A stretch of 64,000 bases of DNA from Cerrena zonata (lineage: Eukaryota; Basidiomycota; Agaricomycetes; Polyporales; Cerrenaceae), in NCBI GenBank assembly GCA_038087015.1, contig JASBNA010000017.1, positions 124,001 through 188,000 of the forward strand. Reading direction: 5' to 3'. Of the stretch, positions 1 through 9,960 are shown in pieces (within the stretch, counting starts at the first letter, position 1; the number at the start of each line of letters is the position of its first letter). Position numbers and translations under genes: made by a program. Under the pieces are notes generated by a model. The model ran no database searches. It was not told the origin of the DNA and was given only the letters and a program-made list of their open reading frames with translations.

Positions 1-1047
1 GTAAAAACCTACTTTAACAGTGTGTGAATTGCAAGGAATGAGCGGAGAACTTACCCATATAACGCGGTCACTCATGAGGCGCATAAGATGACAGAGCCGA
101 CGGAGGTTGATTTCAGGACCGGAAATAAATTTCTTGATAGACATCGGCTCACGTTGTTGTTGTAGAATGCCGAATTTGGACATTAATGTCATAACTGTTT
201 CTGTTGTCATGTCATTCGCGAGGGAGTGCAGGGTAGATAGAATCAAACCAACCTTTCGTTCTTTCAAGTTTAAGGAAGCCGTTGTCACAATTCATTCAAG
301 ATGTCTATTGACAAAGCTCAGATGTTAGCATGAGATGAGGACAGCGGTGGATTGTACTCACAAGATCGACATCATCTCCATGATCGCCGTAGAACATGTC
401 AGACAACCATATCCAGCAGTTAGGATCTCCAGTGGCGAAAACATTACCCTGATACTAGTTCCCATGTTGTCAGGCCTTCGCAAATGTTGCTAGGACTCGT
501 TACATTTGGTGACCATTGATCCGCATTTGAATCGAGCCGAATTCATGTGTCGCGAGGTGTACGTTTAGCAAATATCAGTACTGATTGTTGTATGGGAAGT
601 ACACTGTGAAACGAACCAAAACGTCAGGAACTGCCGCAGTCGAGATATTTTAGACTGACCGACAAGCTACCGAGCATCGCACACCAGAGTATACCGAATT
701 AACTTGCAACGCTTAACGTTACTGTAAGAGTGAATTAGGGAAGGTGGTTAGTAGTGACCAATACATTTCGGGATAACCTCACTCACCGGTGATCGAGAGA
801 TCCGGAAAACTCTATGACCTTTACTTGCGACTAGGTGAGGTCTAGAGAGAAAGGGGATGATTCGAAATGTTCAGCAAAGTCAGTAGACACCCAAGAGGCA
901 ATATGGCATGATAGAAACTCACGGAAAACGTCTCGTATACGATCTATCCAATTGTATCGAAGTGAGGTTGTAACCTCGATAATACTCTTGCCGAAGGGGG
1001 TGTTGGTCTGTGGGTTCCGGCAGGTAAGTCGACAAGAGATATGACAT
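1..1047 (-). CDS. Left-edge partial gene, minus strand, unknown function (possibly decayed)
   Basis: Read on the minus strand, an ATG at 1047 opens a frame starting MSYLLSTYLPEP, running to a GTGAGT donor at 922. An 81-nt intron (842-922) joins in phase to an exon at 787-841 (containing ASKGHRVFRISRSP), followed by another GTGAGT donor. Further left are an exon-like block at 362-448 (containing CWIWLSDMFYGDHGDD) with an acceptor and a GTGAGT donor, and an open block from about 292 to 54 that ends at a GTAAGT donor. The last two blocks do not join in frame: the obvious acceptor before the 54-292 block leads into a stop. The gene may therefore be decayed, or an exon has been missed. I recognise no family. 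It would continue beyond the left edge. Splice signals are seen; the gene model is inferred and weak. Confidence 0.3.
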
Positions 1048-3387
1048 CTTTCCGGCACGAAACCACAGATATTCTGTCAAAAATGTAGGAATGTGCTACA
1101 TAACCGATGCAACCGAGAACGGCGACTGGTGACGAAACGTGAGGCGGAGGCGTTGAGGGTGTCATGACAGAGATGCGCTGTAATCACGGTATCGTAGATG
1201 AGTCCTGGTAAACGCTCCAGTGTCAACCCCGTAGTGCTCGAGATACAATGTTGACGGTCAAGCAGCAAGAACATAAGAAACTCGATGACAAGCTTAGTCA
1301 AAATACTGCAAGGACGGAAGCGAGGAAATCGGTCCAGATCCAGTATACAGAGAGATACCAAAAGACGAAGAGAATATATCAGATTCTGGCTTTTCTCAAG
1401 GGTCTCTTCCGTCTTCAAGGGATGGCGGCAAGTATTTAAAAACGCAAAGTCATGCCGATGAAGACAGTCGAGAGCCGTATCACGAGAATAGTAGGCATCC
1501 CAAGACTCACAGATATCCATGTGGCGATCCGAGAGAGCAGTAGTGCAGGGAACAACAACGGTGTTGGCGGTAGATGTCACAGAAAGGGAAAGAGTAGCGA
1601 GGACGAGAAATATGTTTATTAGCTAAGTATAGATAGATCGGGAGAACTCCGAGTCTTTGACGCAAGAATGAGAGTGGGGGACTGTAGAAGTCGGTGTGGA
1701 GAAGGGTCACAAGAGGTGACGGCAACAAGAATGAGCACGAGAGAGGCAACGAGGGGATGAAGACCGAGGGAAAACGTCAAGCAATCATTTCTTCCAGATA
1801 TCAGAGTCGATGGAGGGAACGTATCGATGCCGAGTTAAATCGCTTTTGCTAGAAACACGTTTAGGCTAGTGAAGAGAAGATTTCGACTGTTGGAGGCCGG
1901 AGTCCTTTCGAGGGGCGAAGGAAGATGGACACTTAGATGCAAGCCGTTTTGCCAATATGTAGCATCTCGCTGATTTATGTCTATCAGTGTCGATACATGC
2001 GTCTCATCGTCAAGAAAAACAGGTGTGGTACTACTTCTCCTGACAGGAAGTGCTAGAAAGGAGCCTCAGTTGATGGGGAGATGCTAGGGAAGAAATGGTG
2101 AGATGGCGTGAGTTATGAGAAGCAAGGAAAGACCCATGGTAGTACCAATGAGTTATTACACATACCTTTTGCATTTGATTCCAAATGTTTGTATGTGAAT
2201 CTAACGAAACAATCCTTTGCAGAAAGGGTGCAGTGTGAGATTTATCCGAAAAATACAAGTTTGCATCTTGTGTTGCAAGGTGAGATCATGAGGTTCAATC
2301 TTGATGTCCAGAGAGCTTGCTTTGCGGTGCTGCGTTTATTTTGATCGTGTTGGTTTGCTTGAGATAGCGAATGCATCACTCACTCGGGAATAGTACAAGC
2401 CAATTGCTGACATTATACATTGATTGACTGCAGGTGAGTGCATAGATTTCTTCAAGTGTTATTCATAAATACAGGAACATACCTCGAAGCTACGCTCCCG
2501 CTATCACGACGACCCACTGAATTCCATTCCAACCAACACGATTCTAGACGTCCAAGATCACCTAACATTGCAATCAGAGTACATAAAAGTACGACCTTGA
2601 GTTTGATGGTTCAGATGAGGCCAGGGTAGCACATGCACGCGATGCCTTGCACAAAATTCATTCAAGTCGAAAGTAGATACTATATTGCACAATAAGATGT
2701 CGGTACTTGACGGAATGCTAGCATACAACGAGGCTATCTGAGAGAGTTAGGCAGAAAAAGTGCGAGGCTGCGAGGAGGAAATGAAGTCGGAAGTGTAACG
2801 AGCATAAAGTGGTGGTGAGGGTGCTGACGAAAGTGGCGAGATGACCAAGTTCGGTTCATCGATGGGCGCTTCGTCAACTGTCCTTTCGATCTCAACTTGA
2901 ACTTGCTCGTTCATCTTAGCGATCTACTACTCAGGCAATGGTAAATTCGATAGGTTCATCAGTCATTCACGCAATGCGGGACCTCAAGAGCATGTGAGCC
3001 CAGCTTAGGATATACTGCGCCAGTTTATTTTGTGTTGCAATTGTGTATGAGTCTTCGACTAATGGTGTTCAACCAATTTCAAAACTCAAAATGAGGGTGG
3101 TACTGAGCGGCGAACATTCAAACTCTGAACTTGAGGCGAGGGAACAGTTCGGGCCACGTATTTTCCACTTAGCAACAGATACAGATCTTCTTACGTGAAA
3201 GCAATGAAGTGTGGAACAGACAGGGTCAGCCAATCAAGATGATTGTCTTGCCAGATCTGTCCCTCACTTCAATTGGTATGGCTCTGACCCCCTTCGCCAT
3301 ACACAAAAATCATTTTTATTTTTATTTTTATTTTTATTCTCAGAAAATAGAACACAAACTCAGAGTGATAGGGGGAAAACTATTTAA
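1048..3387. other. Stretch without a recognisable gene
   Basis: Short open frames occur on both strands, but none shows a family motif, a consistent exon chain or composition different from its surroundings. The region may hold upstream sequence of the left-edge minus-strand gene and of the small plus-strand gene at 3388. I see no transposon ends. Confidence 0.5.
3312..3339. repeat. ATTTTT hexanucleotide microsatellite
   Basis: Four direct copies of ATTTTT followed by ATTCTCAG lie about 50 bp upstream of the start of the small gene at 3388. The run is T-rich on the plus strand and ends in a YAG, so it could double as a polypyrimidine tract or promoter T-tract. Seen directly. Confidence 0.8.
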
Positions 3388-4161
3388 ATGAGGCAGGATT
3401 CTGAGGTCAAACCTCAAGGAAACATGCCTCCTGTTCGAAAACCTCGTCAGCCTCGCTTTCGCAGATTGCCTCCCTTACCCAAAAAGATCCCCACTACAAG
3501 TGAGTCTTGTCGACAACCATCCTTTAACAAACCCATACTAACTTCACTGCAGGGAAAATTCCCAAAAGTGAAATCGCACGACAGGAGCTTCGTGATGAAG
3601 TCCGGATGGCCTTGACTGCACAATTCCGTAAGTTGGTTCCCACACTCACCTTCACTGTCCTCATGTCTGACTTCCCACGCAGACCAACTCACCGGTCTAT
3701 CAGACAGTGTTGTCCCTTGGACGTACATCTGGAAGGCAGCCGTTGACCACCGCTTAGTGATCATCGGCAGCCCTCTCAACCGTCCGCTTACAAGTCCACT
3801 AACGGACCCCACCCATCTCCTTATGGATGATCTTCGAGCGGTTGCCTCAGTGATTCGGAAAGGAGAGTGCCGTTTCGCAAGGGTAACTGATGAGCAATTT
3901 GAAATCCTGGCTGCCAGCCATCAGGCTGATATTGAGGCTGGTCGGATTGAGCCACCAGATGAGAGACAAATTCGCAGTGATAGTGGGGAGACCAGAGGAG
4001 CCCATCTTCACCCAGATACTAGGACCAAGACCAGGTTGAATGGCAAGATCATATGCAGCAAGTCTTTCATTGAGTCAGATATTGAGAGTGACAATGAGGA
4101 GTGGTTGCCAAAGAGGGGATCGGAGCCGGATTCCAATCCCATTGAGGATTGGGGTTGGTAG
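3388..4161 (+). CDS. Small basic N-terminal protein of unknown function, three exons
   Basis: Exons 3388-3499, 3553-3627 and 3683-4161 join in phase to give 221 residues. Both introns are about 53-55 nt with GTGAGT/GCAG and GTAAGT/GCAG ends. The N-terminus (to about residue 37) is rich in Arg, Lys and Pro (KPRQPRFRRLPPLPKK). The middle has a hydrophobic, tryptophan-containing segment (SVVPWTYIWKAAVDHRLVII), and the C-terminal third is acidic and polar, ending EDWGW. An alternative start is the ATG at 3424 (MPPVRKPR). I do not recognise a family and assign no function. The clean phase of all joins and the open 479-nt last exon support a real gene. It sits alone upstream of the repeat-rich region. 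Confidence 0.6.
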
Positions 4162-5584
4162 GCAGTAGACAGATTTAGTTTCGGCCAACATTAGCGATAG
4201 TTTCATGTATCCATTTGGCGGTTGCGAGTCTACAAGATTTCCGTTAGTGTTCCCAGCACTAGAAAGTGGCATCGCGAAGCCTGAGAACCGAAACGTAAGA
4301 TGCAATACAGCCAGCGCTGAACACTGGCCCAAATTTTAGGTTACCTTTTGCCCTGCTGCGAGATCATCGGATCGTGCTTGGCACGACAGTGGGAACACAA
4401 TTTGAGTCATATAAAAGGAGAGAGAAATTAGGTCATGCCCAACATCAGGAAAAGTGCATTTTGATCTGAGAGCGTCTGAGGAGTCCTGAGAACACGCTCT
4501 CAGACGCGCTCAGGAGCCTCAGATGCTTCAGCCTCAGAGATTACAAAAGCGCGCTTTCAGATGTCAAAAGCCGACCACGAAAACACAACCTCCCTCACAT
4601 TGAATATTCACCAAAACTTTGCTATATACACCCATAGACTACAGGATTCATATTCTTCAAAAATAATTTGAGTCTCTTTGGTCGTTGTAGTCTCATAACT
4701 TTTTTCCTTGGGCGGCTAAAAGCATCTCAGTACTCTCAGACCTCAGGAGTATGCAGAAAAGCTGATGAATTCCTGTCTCCTCATGCTGGCATTTTTTCGT
4801 GACTCTGTATCCCTGCAAAACGTCTGCAGTTGCCGGAAATTAGGAATGCCCTGTTTGTGACTCATTGTGCTCGTAAGTTCTGTTCTCACCTATTATTGGT
4901 TAATTTACTCACTGGAACTTGTCCACAGAGCCGCTTTGCAAGAGACGCGATTCTGGAATCGACGCGGATCTGCAAAAGAACCAGGTCGATAGTAGAGTCG
5001 ATGGAGCGATGAGCTCGTCAACCAGCCACAGTGAACGGCAAGTGCCGAACGTGAGTCGCTGCATTTGGATGGTGAGTAGCTTTATTCGGTGAAGCTCGTC
5101 CCAGTTTGGCAGGAGACGTTCTTGAGAAAGTTCCAACTTCTGAGCCGCTGATGCCTGAAGTTCACAGACACAGACCTTCATTTTCCTCGCTTTCGTTGCA
5201 TCCTCAAATCCAATGTTCCCGGGCTCTCTCTACTGTCTCTATACTCCTATGCAAGCAGGTAGTCATTCATGTTGACATTCCGCTGAGAGGATATCGATGA
5301 ACTTCCGAAGCTCGATCTATGTGTTATTCGCATTGAACAACACATCTCTATCTATCGGTATGTTTGTGCTACTTATCTTTACTTTCTAATAGCTCACCTA
5401 CACGAATATAGACCTCGTTCAGAATACAAACCATGTACCGGCTCATACGATCCCTGTGACGGATCCGTCATCAGACATTTTGCACCCCGGTTCGTCTATG
5501 GAGCCCGTGTCTTCTCTGACAATTTGACATCTGACATTATTGATAGATCGATTATTCAATTTGTATCCGACGAGCTCTAATACA
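4162..5584. other. Intergenic stretch with a CTCAGA-rich inverted-repeat cluster
   Basis: No intact gene seen. Around 4465-4545 the motif CTCAGA/TCTGAG recurs many times and forms overlapping inverted repeats, for example CTGAGAGCGTCTGAG against CGCTCTCAGACGCGCTCAG. From about 4860 onward, GT...AG pairs of 50-60 nt begin to appear as in the repeat region downstream, but the blocks between them carry stops. Confidence 0.5.
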
Positions 5585-5589
5585 TCACT

Positions 5590-8050
5590 GACCTTGGGAA
5601 TACAACGGTAGGCTCTCTATTGCTCCATTATTATTTCTCTTCTCAATCCGAGTCCGTTTTATGGTTTCTTTGTAGGTCTCTTTGAAGATGATATGAGATA
5701 TTGGGTGCACTCGTTGCTCATGGTGTGGTGGTGATGCATTCTCACTTAGGCCTGGTGAGTCTTCCATCTGTTACACTTTGTTGTTTAAGGTTTAATCGAT
5801 AATCATTAGCTTCCTGTGCCTACCCGATAGGTCTTCGAGTCGCATTTCCATCGCCATACGTTCATCCGTCTCCCCACACCCTCCTTCAAACCCCTGATAT
5901 CGAACCACTCAAATTTCATCCACCGCATGCCCTCTCTGTCTATTTATCGATACTGGTGGCTCATTGTGGGAATCTGGATGTCACTCAGCTCGGGCCTCAA
6001 CGACTCGCGTGTCAAACCCAGTATGTACACTGAACACATGTCACCTCCGTCAATTTCGTATCTAACACTATTAATAGATTGCCCAAACGTGAGAGCATCA
6101 GTCTCTGGCACTAGGTCAGCGGATTACAAGACGGGTGAGTTTTTGTTATTCCATCGCTTTTTTTGACTCTCTTGACATGTCGTCCATAGGCCCTTTTGCA
6201 CACGATACGAGAGATGGGGCCAGTGTATTGTCGCTCGATGTCGGTGAGTCACTTAATTTTATATTGGCAGTTGCAATCTCATAACTTCCAGATTTGTAAA
6301 TCTGCCCAGCACTGTCACTAACAGCTTTGGTCCTCTTTCCGCCTCGTCTCTATGTATCTCCTCACCTTCCCTAATTTCCCTCGATATCGAAGCCTTCACA
6401 CTCTTAACGATGATCTCCACTGATTGACACTTAACTCCGAGTGTCCATGTCAACATTCAACATGTGGCGCCATTCAGCCGATATCTGAATCGAAAACTCT
6501 GTTGGAATAGACTCTGCAGAAGACACCCATGCCGTGCATCTAACTATTTACGGCCCTCTGGAAGCACATAAACCTGTCGTCGACAGCTTGCTATACATCG
6601 ATTCCACTCATCTTGAGTCCTATCAACATCGTCTGGCCCAAAATTATATCTGCTCCTAATAACCCCTTCCATTACCAGCTCGTCTTTGGGGCATATTTAC
6701 GACAACGCTCGTCCGGACCGGCTCGAAGTATGGTCTTGACGTGTCGCAACGATATCGACGCTTATGGAGCATTGCTGACATTGTGAATATAACTCTGGTA
6801 GGTTCTCCATTGTTCCAGTATTAGTTCCCTTCTCAGCCCGGTTTTCATCTTCTTTGTAGGTTTTTTGAAGACGACAGGAGATGTCAGCTATCTACACACA
6901 CTTATAGCTCATGTGATGGTAGTGACACATTGTCACTTGGTCGGTGAGCCTGTTGTTTGCTACGCATTGTTATTTAGGGCTTAATTGTTAGCTTCCTGTG
7001 CCCACTTGGCACTCATAGGTCTTTGAGCCGCGTTCACCCGTCTCCTCAAACCCTTCTTCAATCCCCTGATATTAAACCTCTCAAATGTCGTCCACCGCAT
7101 GCCCTCTCTGTCGTCTAGGAGGTGTCAATGCAATGCTGTGACCAAAGTCGAAGAGTCAGTCGAGGTAGGCTTCGTTGTTTTCCACACACGGTATGTTCGC
7201 TTGAACCCTTTCCCCAATTTTGGCAGCTCATTGTTGGAAATACAGACATCACTCAACTTCTGTCAACGACTCACGCGTCCGCGTCAATCCCCAGTACGTC
7301 TGCTTAACGCATGTCTCTACCGATTTAGTGCCTAACACTATTTATAGATTGCCCAAATGCGAGTATCAGTCTCTAGCACTGTATCACCGGTCCTGTAATC
7401 CGGTGAGTCTTCTGTTATCCTATCCCTTTTCTGATTCTCCTGACACATCGTCTATGGACTCCTTTTTGAACACGACGCGAAAGAGTGACGCGTGTGTTGG
7501 TGCTGGTACAGTGTCGTTCAATGTCGGTGAGTCTCCTACTACTGATATTTACATTATTAGTTACAATCCGATTACTTCCAGATTAACGAATCCGCTCGAT
7601 GCGGACCCTGAAGTCTTTGGTCCATGCCTTGCTTCGCCTCGTTTGTGTATCCCCCATCTTCCCTAATTTCCCTTGATACTGGAGTCTCTGCCCTCGCAAT
7701 GATAATGACCACTGTTTGACACTCCGGCAACTCTGAGTGTGAACGTTCAGCATGCGGCGCCATTATCCGAGTCGAAAACTCTGAGGGAATGGACTTTGCA
7801 GATGGCACCATATCCTATATCTAACCATTTTTGGTCTTTTGACAGCCGAAACCACACATGAATCTACTGTCCACTGCTTGCGACATGTTGATTTTATTGG
7901 GCCCAGGTTCTGTCGAGACGGTCTGACTCGAATTTGGGTTCGATCGTGTCTACTCCCATTAACCCCTTCCATTATCGGCTCGTTTCTCGGGCGCATTTAC
8001 AACAAAGTTGATCTGAACCGGATTTATCTACGGTCTTGACATGTTACACT
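5590..8050 (+). repeat. Diverged ~1.2 kb tandem duplication (two copies)
   Basis: Copy 1 (about 5590-6790) and copy 2 (about 6790-8050) share collinear blocks. GGTAGGCTCTCTATTGCTCC at 5607 matches GGTAGGTTCTCCATTGTTCC at 6797. The block after ATGCCCTCTCTGTC matches at 5927 and 7099. GCTCATTGT at 5953 matches 7227, with a long collinear match through the shared TAGATTGCCCAAA. The CGAAAACTCTG block matches near 6495 and 7774, and AACCCCTTCCATTA near 6660 and 7958. The offset grows from about 1185 to 1300 bp, so small indels have accumulated. Candidate donors (GTGAGT) and acceptors (TAG) are kept at matching places, but stops interrupt every long frame. It may be the remains of a multi-exon gene duplicated in tandem, or a spliced non-coding locus. 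Confidence 0.75.
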
Positions 8051-8239
8051 GGTATTGATGTCTATGAATATGAATGACTTTCCAATCATCGAGGCCGCGC
8101 CGATTTGTCCCTTAAAAGTGGTCTGTGGGCCAATTCTCTGAATCCCTGGCTGTCTTAAGGCTGCGAACGATTGTGCTACGATCTTTGGCAGTCGGGTCTC
8201 GTTCTCGGCAGGTGCAAACGGCTGAAATACCTTCAGCAC

Positions 8240-9960
8240 TGCCGCATCAGCCAAGTTTGATCTTTCCTTGTCGTTTGTAAGTTTGGATTCATTTTTCGTC
8301 CTTATTGGTCTCCTTAACTCATCAGTTTTCTAGAGTACAGTATCTTTGAAAAATCTTTGTGTGACTCTCGCTGCAAGAATGATGTCTGGGAATGATTGTA
8401 AGTGGAAGTTATTGAGTTTTTGTGTCCATTTCTTATGTCCGTTTACTAGACTCATTGCACTCGAGTCATGTCGGATGTTCCGTCGCTTATCGAGTTGGTA
8501 TCTGACATCGGCGAACATACAATCCAGATGTCTACTTTCATGGTGCTGATAATTTTATTTCGAACTTCGTTGGCGTGCTTGCAGCATCAGCCAAGTTTGA
8601 TCTCTGTGAGCGGTATGTATTGTTCCTCTACCTTTCTCTGTCTCCGTCCCTAACATTTATATTATTAGAAATATCGTCTTATGTGATATTGTTTTCGATT
8701 GTATGACAATATTTGTCTAACATTTATTTTCGTGTAGATGGCATGTGCGCGGACCTGTAGTGTGGACACCCCGTCGTCTGTCACTGACCCCCTCGACATC
8801 ATTTCGACAGAAACTCTGCAATTCACGTTTGGCGAACGAACAATCCAGATGTCCACATTCGTGACATCTTGGTTTTGTGAGTATTTATCCGTTTTCCCGG
8901 ATACCTTGGACTTACGCTCCATTCTTTGTAGACGTCCTTCTCATTTGAAGGGTATGGATCTTTAGCGAGGCGATCAACAACCTACATCTTAATTTCGTCC
9001 GTAAGTGTCTTTCTTTCTTTCCGTTTTTACGTCTAATATATGCTGTTATGTAGATGCTGTACACGCGGACTCGTAGCAACGATATTCCATCGTCCGTCAC
9101 CGTCCATCATTCTTCTCGTCAATAGTCTCACGAGATTATCTTGACTAGAACTCAGTACAATCCCCGTTCGGCAAACGAACAATCCAGATGTCCACGTTCA
9201 CGACATCTTTGTGTAAGTATTTATTTATTTTCCGTATACTTTATACTTATGCTTCGTTCTCTGTAGATCTCGATTTCATTGAGGGGGTATGGCGATCAAC
9301 GGTCGCTGTCACTGTGTCTATGTTTGTAAGTGTCTCTCTCTATCTCTAACATCCGTGAGTCGTTCTCGAACGTGTTCTAACATATGTTTTCTTGTAGATG
9401 CCGTCTTAGTAATGATATTCCGTTTTCTCTCACTGTCTGCCGTCCCGTCTTCGCGAGATTATCTTGACAAGAATTCTGCGATTGACGTTTGACGAACGTA
9501 CAATCCAGATGTCTACTTTCATGGCGCGGACAAATTCATTTTTTTCGAAATCCGGTGGCACGTTTGCCGCATCAGCCAAGTTTGATCTCTAGAATTGGTA
9601 TGCACTCCTCTTTCTTCCTTCCGAGTCTCTATCTCTGACATATACTGCTAGATATACTCTATTGTGATTTTGACAAAATGGTAAGTTGTTGCTTTCGAGT
9701 GTGTATCGTCATTTACATTTGATATCTCGTTGTCCGCCACTGTCTGCTGCTCCCCTTGTCAACATCATCTCGACGTCATCCACGTTTGGCGAACGTACAA
9801 TCCAGATGTCGACGTTCACGATGTCTTTGTCTTGTAAGTGTTTATTTATTTCTCCGGCCGTCTTATATACTGACACTTCGTTCTCTGTAGGACACTCTCG
9901 TTCTCGTTGAGGAATTTTTGACGGGTTGATTATGTCTTGGTTTCGTCCGTAAGTGCCTTT
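8240..9960 (+). repeat. Tandem mini-exon array, units of about 300-340 bp
   Basis: The 14-mer ACAATCCAGATGTC occurs five times, starting at 8519, 8840, 9179, 9500 and 9797 (spacings 321, 339, 321, 297). The fullest units contain exon A of about 140-160 bp beginning ATG just after a TAG acceptor, an intron of about 54 bp, exon B of about 58-68 bp, and an intron of about 53-70 bp. Examples are the introns at 9000-9052, 9213-9266, 9327-9397 and 9834-9890, all starting GTAAGT and ending TGTAG. A second motif, CATCAGCCAAGTTTGATC, occurs three times (about 8247, 8586, 9570). Exons contain stops in most units, yet splice signals are well kept. No known family is recognised. It could be a decayed repeat-protein gene or a spliced non-coding transcript. 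Confidence 0.7.

Noticed and set aside
1077..1580. 167-aa minus-strand frame
   Set aside because: It lacks domain features, and its left part overlaps only upstream sequence of the minus-strand exon chain. No splice or homology support.
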